A stretch of DNA of 64,000 nt from Clostridiales bacterium (GCA_019418225.1 DYCF01000018.1:1-64000), one strand, 5' to 3'. Numbered from the stretch's first letter, positions 53,161 to 62,600 are shown. Made by a program: numbers and translations. The notes: a model not told the origin generated them from the sequence alone.

Positions 53161-53856
53161 CTAAACTCCCTTAAAATATTTACACTTATTGTGCCTACAT
53201 ACATCATTGTATTTACTTTGCCAACAAGGTTTCATCTCATGTTCATACAATGGAAAACTTACATTTAAATATGTATTTGCTACTTCAATACTTTTCTCTA
53301 AAACACGCCTTACTGATGCAGTACAACATCTAGGCCCGCCCTGATCTGCTACACTTAAAAGTCCTTCTGCTGTAGCTATATTTGCAATGTTTCTTTCTTC
53401 GTCACTCATAGGAGTAGACTTATTGATAATTGCAAAAGCTACCCCTAAACCTACTGCTGCTCCGCAATTTCCATAGTAACCACACCACCCACCAGGTATC
53501 TTGAGTGCTCTATCTATTCCCTCATATACATCATTATCAGTTATCTTGCCAGTTAAGTTTTTATAGGCAATTAGAAAGGCTGCTGTTGTTAGGGGATGTG
53601 GTGAGTTCCCACATATACCACATTCAACAAATAGCATTTCAGCTATCTCACAAGGATTTTTTTGGCTTATAAGAGGAACCATTTTATACAGTTTATTTAT
53701 TACACTCTTAGAAGCACACGTATTGCAATAATAATGACCATTCTCACACTGTATATACGTCTTTTCCTCAACACCACATTCTGTGCATTTGGCAAATACT
53801 AAATGGTCACTATGCTTTAATTCCCCATTACATTTCAAACATTTTCCTATTATCAT
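53161..53856 (-). CDS. DUF5714 cysteine-rich protein
   Basis: 231 residues; AAAGGAG before the ATG. The first about 55 residues contain zinc-ribbon pairs (CLKC, CTEC, CENGHYYCNTC). The DUF5714 part follows: CGICGNSPHPLTTAAFL, GGWCGYYGNCGAAVGLGVA, GGPRCCTASVRRVLE. It ends CRHNKCKYF. At least 17 cysteines suggest metal or Fe-S binding. DUF5714 proteins have no published function known to me and are frequent near radical SAM genes. This is the first gene of the eleven-gene operon. Confidence 0.82.
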   Translation of the reverse strand: MIIGKCLKCNGELKHSDHLVFAKCTECGVEEKTYIQCENGHYYCNTCASKSVINKLYKMVPLISQKNPCEIAEMLFVECGICGNSPHPLTTAAFLIAYKNLTGKITDNDVYEGIDRALKIPGGWCGYYGNCGAAVGLGVAFAIINKSTPMSDEERNIANIATAEGLLSVADQGGPRCCTASVRRVLEKSIEVANTYLNVSFPLYEHEMKPCWQSKYNDVCRHNKCKYFKGV

Positions 53857-53881
53857 ATTAGACTCCTTTAATGTTCAATCT

Positions 53882-53917
53882 TTAAAGCGCTTTAATATAG
53901 ATAACCATCTATTATAT
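53882..53917. promoter_or_regulatory. palindromes upstream of the ArsR/radical SAM operon
   Basis: TTAAAGCGCTTTAA (53882-53895) is a perfect 14-bp palindrome of catabolite-element type. ATAGATAACCATCTAT (53897-53912) is a 6-4-6 inverted repeat of the kind bound by ArsR-family dimers. Both lie 25-60 bp before the DUF5714 start, where the promoter must be. The rest of the 410-bp gap to the GH2 gene holds AT-rich DNA and repeat copy D. Confidence 0.45.
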
Positions 53918-54113
53918 ATATAATTATCTATATTATATATATAATTTTACAAATTGCAAATATTTATTTTATTATTTTATCTTTTTCTTGAAAAATATAT
54001 TTTCTACCTTTTATATCTATTTATTAGCGTAGTTATTTATGTACAAGCATATTATACTTATATCAAATCTTAAATTTATGTCTCGCTTTTTTATATTTCA
54101 CTGTTTCATTCAT

Positions 54114-54229
54114 ATATAGATTTCACATTTATAAATTTTAGTTATTCACAGTTTCTAGTCATGTGAAATCATTGAGAGAAACCTATATACCTATATGTAT
54201 AGTTCAAGTTTTTAGTTGGTTTCTCTATA
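54114..54229 (+). repeat. interspersed palindromic repeat, copy D
   Basis: TATAGATTTCACAT ... ATGTGAAATCATTGAGAGAAACC ... GGTTTCTCTATA. Same orientation as all others. The centre reads ACCTATATGTATAG instead of ACCTACAGGTATAT. Confidence 0.82.
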
Positions 54230-54265
54230 GATTGATTCTATACACTACTTAAATAGGAGGAATTT

Positions 54266-57193
54266 ATGATTAATTTAATGGATTTACAAGGTGAATGGCA
54301 ATTTGCTCTAGACCCTAATAAACAAGGGATGCCTCAGAATTTCTCGGACACAATTATACTTCCTAACACCACTTCACATGCCCAAAAAGGCCCTATTAAT
54401 GAAGAAATTAAAACAGGTAGCCTTACAGATGAATATGCCTTCTTGGGCTGGGCATGGTTTAGACGTGAGCTTACTATTTCTGATGCCACAAATAATTCGC
54501 AGATTTTCCTTTTCTTAGAACGTACACGTATCACTAAACTTTGGATAGATGATACATATATTGGGTGTCAAAATAGTTTATGTACACCTCATCTTTATGA
54601 TGTTACCCATGCACTTTCTCCAGGAAAACATACACTTACTATCTGCGTGGATAACACTGATTATCCTACTAAAGGCGGCCACCTTACTTCTGAAGATACC
54701 CAGACCAACTGGAATGGAATCACAGGTAAGATTGAACTACGCTTTTTTAGTGACTGTTTCTTAAAGGACATTATGGTTTTCCCTAACGTTGCCAATAAAA
54801 CTATTACAATCAAAGGAAAATTAGAAAGCTGCGCCCCTACTAATCTTCTTGTGGAAGCACGTAGCTTCAACAGTGATTTTACGCATCATGCCAAACCTAT
54901 GATTTATACCCTCCAAGGCAAGGCATTTGAAATCACTTATGCCTTAGGGGCAGAAGCACTTCTCTGGGATGAACATCATCCTAACCTTTATAAACTTTCA
55001 CTCAAATGCTTCTCAGGGGAACAATTATTAGATCAGCATACTCTCTCTTTTGGGCTTCGTGAATTCAAAGGCTCAGAAGATAAATTTATCATCAATGGCC
55101 GTCCTACCTTCTTACGCGGTAAGCATGATGGACTCATCTTTCCTCTTACAGGTTTTGCACCTACAGATCTTACCACTTGGCTTCATGTACTTAGTACCGC
55201 TAAAGCTTATGGCATTAATCATTATCGCTTTCATACCTGCTGTCCACCAGAAGCGGCCTTTGAGGCAGCAGACCGTTTAGGGATTTACATGCAGCCTGAA
55301 CTGCCTTTCTGGGGCACGATTACAGAGGAAGGCGAAGAAAATCACAATCAAGCTGAACAGGATTACTTAATTAAAGAAGGCTTTAATATGCTTCGCACCT
55401 TTGGTAATCATCCTTCTTTTGTGATGATGTCTCTTGGCAATGAGCTCTGGGGTAGTCAAAAAATCTTAAATACAATTTTGGGAAAATATAAAGCCCTTGA
55501 CTCTCGTCATCTTTATACACAGGGTTCTAATAACTTTCAATTTTGTCCTTGTATCTTAGAACATGATGATTTCTTCAGTGGCGTACGATTTAGTAGAGAT
55601 CGCCTCTTCCGCGGATCTTATGCCATGTGTGATGCACCTCAAGGTATTTTGCAAACCATGGCGCCTGGTACTCATTACAATTTTGATGAAGCCATTTATC
55701 CCACTGAAATCATTAAATATCTGAATCAACATCAATCTATCTCTGACACCATTGCCCTTACGGATTCCAATTTAAAGAACGAGCATTCAAATAGCTGTGA
55801 TGCTACAAGTATAGAAATTCAATATGGTACAGGGGTCAAAAAGGTTTCTATGGCGGAAATCAATGATGCACTCATTCCGCATATTCCTGTCATTTCTCAT
55901 GAGGTTGGACAATATGAAACCTTCCCTAATTTTGATGAAATCCAAAAATATACTGGTTCTATTAAAGCCAAGAATTTCGAAGTCTTTCGTGAACGCCTTA
56001 CTGAAAAAGGACTTCTTGATTTAGCGCCAGATTACTTTAAAGCATCTGGTCAATTAGCTGTAAGTTGCTATAAAGAGGAAATCGAAACAGCACTTCGCAC
56101 CAAACATTTAGCTGGGTTCCAGCTTTTAGATTTACAAGACTTTAGTGGCCAGGGTACTGCCCTTGTAGGCATTTTAGATGCTTTCATGGAATCTAAAGGT
56201 TTGATTTCAGATAAGGCGTGGCGTAACTTCTGCTGCGATACTGTTTTATTAGGTGATTTTGGCAATTATATTTATGAAGCAGGCGAACTCTTTAATAGCA
56301 AAGTACATCTTGCTTATTATGGAGATAAGCCACTTAAAAGCAATCAAGTAAAATGGCAACTTACCACGCCTACTCAAGTTTTGGCAGAAGGCATACTTCC
56401 TGTTCTTGATAAAAGCTATGGTCTTTGCACCTTAGGTGAAGTTGATTTCCGTCTTCCAGAAGTAAATGTCCCAACACCTGTTACCTTTTCATTAACACTA
56501 ATCAATCCGCCTCACTTAGCAAACACTAATAATACTAATAACACCATAGATGTAGATTCTCATATCATTACAAATAGCTATGACCTTATGCTTTATCCAC
56601 ATTTGGATTTTGAATTAACAGAAGTTATCCACGCTAACGGTCAATCACTCCACATTGTCCACACATTTGATGAAGCTAAGGAAAATTTACAACAAGGTAA
56701 GTGTGTACTTCTTCTACCACAAAATCATTTAGCAGCTAGTATCCCTGGTACTTATTGTACAGACTTCTGGTGTTATCCAATGTTTAGGTCTATTTCCGAA
56801 TCAGTGGGCAAACCTATCCCTATTGGTACAATGGGTCTTCTCATCCAAAATGACCATGCGGCTTTAAAGGAATTTCCAGCTCAATATTATAGTACGCCTT
56901 GCTGGTACAATATGGTGACTCATGCGGATTGCCAGATTCTCGATACAGTCACACCTCAAATGCGTCCTATTGTTCAAATGATTGATAACTTTGAGCGTAA
57001 TCATAATCTAGGCCTCTTATATGAAGCCAATGTCTTAAACGGTAAACTGCTCGTTTGTACTAGCCGTCTTGAAGAAGTTTGGTCTCATATTGAAATCAGA
57101 CATTTTGCCAAATCAATTATTGATTATGGTCTTTCTTCTGATTTCAACCCTACAACTTCACTAGACCCTAGTCTACTCAGCAAATTATTCTAA
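54266..57193 (+). CDS. GH2-family glycoside hydrolase
   Basis: 975 residues; AGGAGGAATTT before the ATG; no signal peptide, so cytoplasmic. N-terminal sugar-binding domain (WRRELTISD-like segment, IWIDDTYIG), Ig-like domain, then the GH2 barrel: INHYRFHTCCPPEAAFEAAD, acid/base Glu393 in SLGNELWG, and candidate nucleophile Glu546 in SHEVGQY. The C-terminal about 300 residues are beta-rich. GH2 enzymes are beta-galactosidases, glucuronidases or mannosidases; this one may act on oligosaccharides imported after GH53-type digestion. The NPSFVMMSLGNE context fits beta-glucuronidase-like members, but specificity cannot be set. Confidence 0.88.
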   Translation: MINLMDLQGEWQFALDPNKQGMPQNFSDTIILPNTTSHAQKGPINEEIKTGSLTDEYAFLGWAWFRRELTISDATNNSQIFLFLERTRITKLWIDDTYIGCQNSLCTPHLYDVTHALSPGKHTLTICVDNTDYPTKGGHLTSEDTQTNWNGITGKIELRFFSDCFLKDIMVFPNVANKTITIKGKLESCAPTNLLVEARSFNSDFTHHAKPMIYTLQGKAFEITYALGAEALLWDEHHPNLYKLSLKCFSGEQLLDQHTLSFGLREFKGSEDKFIINGRPTFLRGKHDGLIFPLTGFAPTDLTTWLHVLSTAKAYGINHYRFHTCCPPEAAFEAADRLGIYMQPELPFWGTITEEGEENHNQAEQDYLIKEGFNMLRTFGNHPSFVMMSLGNELWGSQKILNTILGKYKALDSRHLYTQGSNNFQFCPCILEHDDFFSGVRFSRDRLFRGSYAMCDAPQGILQTMAPGTHYNFDEAIYPTEIIKYLNQHQSISDTIALTDSNLKNEHSNSCDATSIEIQYGTGVKKVSMAEINDALIPHIPVISHEVGQYETFPNFDEIQKYTGSIKAKNFEVFRERLTEKGLLDLAPDYFKASGQLAVSCYKEEIETALRTKHLAGFQLLDLQDFSGQGTALVGILDAFMESKGLISDKAWRNFCCDTVLLGDFGNYIYEAGELFNSKVHLAYYGDKPLKSNQVKWQLTTPTQVLAEGILPVLDKSYGLCTLGEVDFRLPEVNVPTPVTFSLTLINPPHLANTNNTNNTIDVDSHIITNSYDLMLYPHLDFELTEVIHANGQSLHIVHTFDEAKENLQQGKCVLLLPQNHLAASIPGTYCTDFWCYPMFRSISESVGKPIPIGTMGLLIQNDHAALKEFPAQYYSTPCWYNMVTHADCQILDTVTPQMRPIVQMIDNFERNHNLGLLYEANVLNGKLLVCTSRLEEVWSHIEIRHFAKSIIDYGLSSDFNPTTSLDPSLLSKLF

Positions 57194-57197
57194 TACT

Positions 57198-57244
57198 AAA
57201 ATACGCCTTAGCGAGACCTATTTAATCTCGCTAAGGCGTATTTT
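57198..57244. terminator. bidirectional terminator between the GH2 gene and its convergent neighbour
   Basis: A perfect 19-bp stem (AAAATACGCCTTAGCGAGA and complement) with a 9-base loop and T-runs on both sides. Confidence 0.9.
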
Positions 57245-57259
57245 AACTTATTTATATTT

Positions 57260-58003
57260 TTAATTAACCCTTGCTAAAAATAATATAGCTGGATACATTT
57301 CAAAACCATGTATATACTCTATACTTTGGACTATCTCCCTATCCAATACCCATAGACAAGACCAATTCACTCCATACTCTAGTCCCATCTGTTTAATTGC
57401 TTCTTTCTGTACTCTTCGTAAACCTTCTAAATCATATCTTAATCCAGTCTCATCCATAGCACTTACATAGACATTTAAGGCTTGTAATGTAATGCTCACC
57501 ATACTCCTTTTTTCATGAGCTTCTAACTTTTCTTTAATCTGCTCAAGCTTCTCACAAGACATAGTCCACTCTTCCTTAGCCTCATCTGTAAGTTTGCATT
57601 TTATATAAGAAATACTTTTTTTATTAGCTTCAATGCAGTAATTATATGCCCCATATCTGCATCTATAATCGGCCCAAATCTGATCGGTATTTATAGCAAC
57701 CTCTTCATCTAAATTGTCCCAGTGTACTCTAATTGGTGATTTCATCATAAAACCTTTTGAGGCTCTTGCTAACGCTGGTGCTAAAATTTCATGGAAAACT
57801 TCTTCTTGAAAAGTATAAGGTGACCTTTTTAATTGCTTCATCATCCTATAGCTTTCACTAATAATTTCACTCATCCCAATGTCAATAAATTTTTTAATGG
57901 AATCTATTCCTGTTATCTTTCCTAATCTATTATCAATATAAAATTGACCTACTTCAGCATATGAATAGACTTCCTCTTTTACACCTTTAACTTTTTCCAG
58001 CAT
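57260..58003 (-). CDS. uncharacterised 247-residue protein
   Basis: Soluble, mostly helical, no signal peptide. It has conserved-looking features: an IYD-like segment (YAEVGQFYIDNRLGKITG), a run of Trp/Tyr (QIWADYRCRYGAYNYC), and a C-terminal WVLDREIVQSIEYIHGF. A C-rich run of Gs (ggggcg) precedes the ATG, giving a weak ribosome binding site. No domain recognised. It is bracketed by a terminator and by repeat copy E. Confidence 0.6.
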   Translation of the reverse strand: MLEKVKGVKEEVYSYAEVGQFYIDNRLGKITGIDSIKKFIDIGMSEIISESYRMMKQLKRSPYTFQEEVFHEILAPALARASKGFMMKSPIRVHWDNLDEEVAINTDQIWADYRCRYGAYNYCIEANKKSISYIKCKLTDEAKEEWTMSCEKLEQIKEKLEAHEKRSMVSITLQALNVYVSAMDETGLRYDLEGLRRVQKEAIKQMGLEYGVNWSCLWVLDREIVQSIEYIHGFEMYPAILFLARVN

Positions 58004-58167
58004 CTCTTCGCCCCCCCATCAGCTTTATGCTACCGCTACAGCTTTTATCTCTTTTAATAGACTGAATTATCTCACTACTCTATTATTATATTCGGTAGTA
58101 TCTAGGGTCACAATGAGGAGATTTTAACAATTTTAAAAATTTATTTTGTATTTTTTGATACCTCCCC

Positions 58168-58281
58168 ATAGATTTCACATTTATAAATTTTAGTTATTCA
58201 TGACTTTTAGTAATGTGAAATCATTGAGAGAAATCTATTTATCTACATGTATATTTCAAGGTTTTAGTTGGTTTCTCTATA
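58168..58281 (+). repeat. interspersed palindromic repeat, copy E
   Basis: ATAGATTTCACAT ... ATGTGAAATCATTGAG ... GGTTTCTCTATA. Its right end overlaps the tyrS stop codon: the TAG at 58277-58279 is read from the repeat. Confidence 0.82.
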
Positions 58282-59485
58282 TAAGCCTTATAAATTTCTT
58301 TTTACCGATTCTCAGTACATCTCCCACCTTAACTGTTGTCTCTAACGTCTTTACAACTTCTTGGTTAATTCTTACCCCACCTTGTAAAATAAGGCGTCTA
58401 AACTCACTGCCACTGGCTACATATTGCTCTGCCACCAATATAGGACTTAACTGAACTAACTGCATTTCTGATGCTTCACCTAACTTCATTTCTGGAATCT
58501 GGTCTGGAATAGCCTTTTTACTAAAGGCTTCTTCGTAGTATTTCTCAGCTTCCTTGACTTCATCTGTTGTATGGTATAATCCCGTAATAATTTGAGCTAA
58601 CTCAAATTTTACATCTCTAGGATTCTTACCTTCTTCAAGTGCAGTTTGAATTTCTTTAATACGGTCAGGATGCTCATCTGTAGCAAGTTCAAAATATTTG
58701 ATAATAAGCGCATCTGGCACTTCCATCACCTTTTTAAACATAATATGTGCCGGCTCATTTACACCAATATAGTTACCTAGGCTCTTACTCATTTTCTCCA
58801 CGCCATCAAGCCCTTCTAATATTGGCATAAATAATGCAACCTGTGCATCCTGTCCCATAGTCTTTTGAAGTGTTCTTCCAATCAGAATATTAAAGGTCTG
58901 GTCCGTTCCACCAAGTTCAATATCTGCCTCTAATGTCACCGAGTCAAAGGCTTGCATTAATGGGTAAAAGAATTCATGTACACCAATTGGAATATTGTTT
59001 TTGTAGCGGTTTTGGAAATCATCTCGTTCTAGCATACGCGCTACTGTCGTTGTTGCCGCTAATTTTAAAACATCCTCAAAGTTCAATTTACTGAGCCACT
59101 CACTATTAAAACGCACTTCTGTCTTATCTCTATCAAGCACCTTAAAAATCTGTTTTTCATAAGTCTTAGCATTTTCTAATACTTGCTCATCTGTTAATGC
59201 TTTTCTGCCCTTAGACTTACCTGTAGGGTCACCTATCTTCCCTGTAAAATCACCAATGATAATCACAGCGCGGTGTCCTAAGTCCTGCATCTGCTTGATT
59301 TTGCGAAGTACTACTGCATGCCCTAAATGAATATCTGGCGCACTAGGGTCTAAGCCTAACTTAATCACTAAAGGCTTATTCTCCTTTTCACTCTTCTCCA
59401 GCTTTTTTCTTAAGTCCTCTTCATTAACAACTGTTGCTACACCTTTAGTAATGATTTTAATTTGTTCCTCAATAGATTTTTTCAT
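58277..59485 (-). CDS. tyrS: tyrosyl-tRNA synthetase
   Basis: 402 residues. Class I signatures HLGH (53-56) and KMSKS (231-235) are present, with tyrosine-pocket segments GLDPSAPDIHLG and GGTDQTFNIL. An S4 RNA-binding domain closes the protein (EFRRLILQGGVRINQEVV). It charges tRNA-Tyr. Expression is controlled by the tyrosine T-box leader upstream. The last codon and stop border directly on repeat copy E. Confidence 0.96.
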   Translation of the reverse strand: MKKSIEEQIKIITKGVATVVNEEDLRKKLEKSEKENKPLVIKLGLDPSAPDIHLGHAVVLRKIKQMQDLGHRAVIIIGDFTGKIGDPTGKSKGRKALTDEQVLENAKTYEKQIFKVLDRDKTEVRFNSEWLSKLNFEDVLKLAATTTVARMLERDDFQNRYKNNIPIGVHEFFYPLMQAFDSVTLEADIELGGTDQTFNILIGRTLQKTMGQDAQVALFMPILEGLDGVEKMSKSLGNYIGVNEPAHIMFKKVMEVPDALIIKYFELATDEHPDRIKEIQTALEEGKNPRDVKFELAQIITGLYHTTDEVKEAEKYYEEAFSKKAIPDQIPEMKLGEASEMQLVQLSPILVAEQYVASGSEFRRLILQGGVRINQEVVKTLETTVKVGDVLRIGKKKFIRLI

Positions 59486-59534
59486 AAAATATCACCCCTT
59501 GTTTAAAATTAATTTGAAATTTTTTTACCTACGA

Positions 59535-59830
59535 CAAAAAAGCACCTCGTCCCTTGTTTCCAAAGGACGAGGTGCTTTAGCCGCTCTCGTGTTACCACCT
59601 TAGGTTTATAGGTAGCTCACGCTACCTACCTCTTCAAGTACGCCTCCCAAATTGAGAGGTTATACTCTAGCACTATAACGTGTGCAGGAATCCGTCACAG
59701 CCTACTACATTTCTGATTCGGTGTGAAGCTCAAAGATGTATTCATAATCAGTTTGTCATGCACCTCTCATCAATTGAGTAAAAACACTCACCGGTAACTT
59801 TCTGTATGCCTTACTGACTACTACTTGTTC
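59535..59830 (-). promoter_or_regulatory. tyrosine T-box riboswitch upstream of tyrS
   Basis: On the minus strand the leader contains a specifier-loop-like GAATACATC (UAC tyrosine codon at 59738-59740). It also has the T-box/antiterminator sequence AAGGTGGTAACACGAG (59586-59601) and a strong terminator. Uncharged tRNA-Tyr pairs with both and allows readthrough into tyrS. Confidence 0.93.
59539..59578 (-). terminator. T-box-controlled terminator of tyrS
   Basis: The stem AAAGCACCTCGTCC/GGACGAGGTGCTTT is followed by TTTTGTCG. It competes with the T-box antiterminator. Confidence 0.93.
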
Positions 59831-59979
59831 TTATCATAGCTTTTCTTAATCTTATACGCCGAAATATAGCTTACGCTATAAGTCTTCGTTATGTCGTTTA
59901 TTAAATTAATAGTATTATATGCAGTTAATTTTAAGTTATCAACTGCTAACATCTCCTCTTTCCATTTTGATTTAATCTA

Positions 59980-60852
59980 CTACCTTAATCCTTTCTTTTT
60001 GGCGTCTACATAACTTGCTGCTGATAAAGCCGCAATATTTCCTTCACCTGCTGACTTAATATATTGATAAGGTTTTCCTACAATATCCCCTGCTGCAAAG
60101 CAACCTGGGATACTTGTTTTCATTGTGCGATCTACCTTCACATGTTGCTCATCTAATTCAATACCTGGTAGTAATGTGCTTGGGCTGATATTAGCTCTAA
60201 GTATAAAAATACCATCAGTTTCTAGTTCAGTATCTTTTAGCACTAATTTGCTTACTTGATTTTCGCCTTCAATTTTGACAGGTCTATCATTGATAATCTC
60301 TACATTTTCTACTACTTCTACAGGTTCTTTATACATTGGTACATAATATACTTTAGCAGCTAATCCTGCTAAGAAATCTACTTCTTCTTCCTCACGTTTA
60401 TCATAACCAATAACCGTTACAGTTTTTCCACGGTATAATCCCCCATCACAAGTTGCACAGTAGCTTACGCCTCTTCCAAGGAATTGTTCTTCGCCTTCAA
60501 GCATTCTACCCGCCTGCATACCTGTTGCTAAAATAACGGCTTCGGTTTCATACATCTCATTGTTGGCCATAACTACGAAATAATCACCCATCTGATAAAC
60601 ATTTGTAACCTTTTGCTCCGTAATCGTAATCTCCATTTGCTCCATATGTTCCCTAAATGCAGCTTGAATCTCGACACCGCTTTTAGCTGGTAGTCCTAAA
60701 TAATTGTCGATTTGATGTGCCTTCTCTAATTTAGTACTAAAATTTTTATTCCCAAATATAATAAATTTCTTATTACGAATCTTAGCATTAATTGCTGCTG
60801 ATAGTCCTGCTGGTCCTGTTCCAATAATAGCTATATCATATCGTTCATTCAT
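59980..60852 (-). CDS. thioredoxin-reductase-like flavoprotein without NADPH motif
   Basis: 290 residues from the ATG at 60852 (GAAGGAGAG upstream; the frame extends to 60870). FAD motif IIGTGPAGLSAAINA, redox pair CATC, and the C-terminal FAD motif GCFAAGDIVGKPYQYI match TrxB. The NADPH-binding part is altered: where TrxB has GGGDSAxEEA and HRRxxxRA, this protein has VIGYDKREEEEVDFLA and VYYVPMYKE. Clostridia have ferredoxin-dependent flavin thioredoxin reductases (FFTR) with such loss. It is next to a haem-lyase gene, so thiol reduction for cytochrome maturation is plausible. Confidence 0.85.
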   Translation of the reverse strand: MNERYDIAIIGTGPAGLSAAINAKIRNKKFIIFGNKNFSTKLEKAHQIDNYLGLPAKSGVEIQAAFREHMEQMEITITEQKVTNVYQMGDYFVVMANNEMYETEAVILATGMQAGRMLEGEEQFLGRGVSYCATCDGGLYRGKTVTVIGYDKREEEEVDFLAGLAAKVYYVPMYKEPVEVVENVEIINDRPVKIEGENQVSKLVLKDTELETDGIFILRANISPSTLLPGIELDEQHVKVDRTMKTSIPGCFAAGDIVGKPYQYIKSAGEGNIAALSAASYVDAKKKGLR

Positions 60853-60883
60853 CTTACCGCTCTCCTTCACCTTTTATTTTTCA

Positions 60884-62569
60884 CTATTTACTTTCCCCTC
60901 TTCTGGCATTTTCAATTACCATAACTCCTAGAAGTCCAAAACTTCCTATCCAAAACAAACTAATAAGTGGTTTTGTCGTATAAATTATTATACTATCTTT
61001 TTCATGTAAATTAGTCCCCTTTGGCTGTTCTATTACTCGGTCTTCCAACATCCTAGAAAATATACTCATTGGCGCTTGTTCTTCAGCTGCTTTCATAAAC
61101 TTTCCTCCCATGCCTGCTGAAGTAATACCACCTACCAACATCACTAATAGCAGCAGATGTGTCCAATAATAATACCTGTTTCTTCCTTTCAGCCCTGTTA
61201 AGATATATCCTAAAAGAGGAATCAGTACAATCCATAAAACTAATGTAAGCCCCACACTTCTATAATCAAAATATCGTGCCATAGCTACACTTATAACTGC
61301 TCCCAATACCAAAACCACACTCAATTTTTTACCAATTTTTTGACGTTCTATACCTAAAATTAATAGGCCATTAACAATCACATAACCTATAGTTAATCTA
61401 TTGTAAAAGTGCATAGGAACTTGTACTTTTATAAATAAAGGGCATATGGTTCCAATTAAAATCGCATACGCATAAATACACGTCATGACTCTAAAGCATG
61501 CTATATAATCTAATGTTCTTCTTGTTAGCCCTTGCCCCTTTTGCTTCTTAAGCTGTCTAAAGCCTCTAACACCTATTATGCCTATGATACAAACTACAAA
61601 TATACCTAGTATAATGAATCTTCCTCTTGCCATCTCGCCTACATAAGCGTGTACAGATGCATTTGCTAAAAGTCCACTCCTTACTAAAAATGTACCAAAT
61701 GCAGCAATAATAAACGGCAAAATACACTTATCTCTTGTCCAGTTAATATTTTTTCCTTTTTCGTTGCTAAAGCTACGAAAATCACCATTTTGTTTTGCCA
61801 ATTTATTTTTGTTTATATGACTATACGCACATAAAAGTAGCCATGGTACCAAAGCTATATTTTCAATAGGATCCCATGCCCAATATCCACCCCAACCTAA
61901 GGCGCGATACGCCCAGACACTCCCAGTCATAATACCAAGTCCTAGAAAAAGCATACTTTTCCTTGCCCAGTTTTTTATAACCTCCTCATAGTCTCCTCCC
62001 TCTAAACGATTCATCCCTAATGCAAACACAATCGCCATAGCAGTATAACCTATAAATACAAGTGGTGGATGTACTACCATCCAAGGATCTTGAAGAGCTT
62101 TACTTAACCCTTTTCCATCTGCCGGTATTGCATTTAATACTTTAAAAGGCCTTACAACGAAACTCATGGTAAGTATAGCTACTGTAATTCCTGCGTAAAC
62201 AGGAAATGTTCTTTGATGCTTTAGGTCCTTAACATAACTTATATTTAAAACCATGTATCCCATCAGCACTAATATAAATCCCCATAATAAAAATGAACCT
62301 TCCTTCCCTGCCCATAAGGCAGAGATACAGTATATAAAAGGCAATTCCAAATTAGTGTGTTCGTAGACATATTTAAAGCTAAAGTAATGATTTACTAAAT
62401 AGCATAGCATCAACATAAATGCAGTCCCTATACCTATCATGCCTAAACGCCACAATCTATAAGCTCTATCTCTACATACTTTATCCCCCTTATTTTTTGC
62501 ATAACATAAACCACTTGCCCCACATGCAATAACACTTATAGCAATCAACAAATCTTCCGCTCTTAACAT
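60884..62569 (-). CDS. CcmF/CcsA-type cytochrome c haem lyase
   Basis: 561 residues, about 13-14 membrane helices. The WWD haem-binding motif is visible as WGGYWAWDPIENIALVPWL, with HPPLVFIGY and LVRSGLL (FLVRSG) segments typical of CcmF/NrfE/CcsA. It is closer to CcmF/NrfE in length. It attaches haem to CxxCH sites on the outer face of the membrane. The gene directly precedes a multihaem cytochrome and follows it on the same strand. No other ccm genes are in the window. Confidence 0.88.
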   Translation of the reverse strand: MLRAEDLLIAISVIACGASGLCYAKNKGDKVCRDRAYRLWRLGMIGIGTAFMLMLCYLVNHYFSFKYVYEHTNLELPFIYCISALWAGKEGSFLLWGFILVLMGYMVLNISYVKDLKHQRTFPVYAGITVAILTMSFVVRPFKVLNAIPADGKGLSKALQDPWMVVHPPLVFIGYTAMAIVFALGMNRLEGGDYEEVIKNWARKSMLFLGLGIMTGSVWAYRALGWGGYWAWDPIENIALVPWLLLCAYSHINKNKLAKQNGDFRSFSNEKGKNINWTRDKCILPFIIAAFGTFLVRSGLLANASVHAYVGEMARGRFIILGIFVVCIIGIIGVRGFRQLKKQKGQGLTRRTLDYIACFRVMTCIYAYAILIGTICPLFIKVQVPMHFYNRLTIGYVIVNGLLILGIERQKIGKKLSVVLVLGAVISVAMARYFDYRSVGLTLVLWIVLIPLLGYILTGLKGRNRYYYWTHLLLLVMLVGGITSAGMGGKFMKAAEEQAPMSIFSRMLEDRVIEQPKGTNLHEKDSIIIYTTKPLISLFWIGSFGLLGVMVIENARRGESK

Positions 62570-62600
62570 ACTTTTCCTCCTGCTGTTTTTCTATCTTTCC

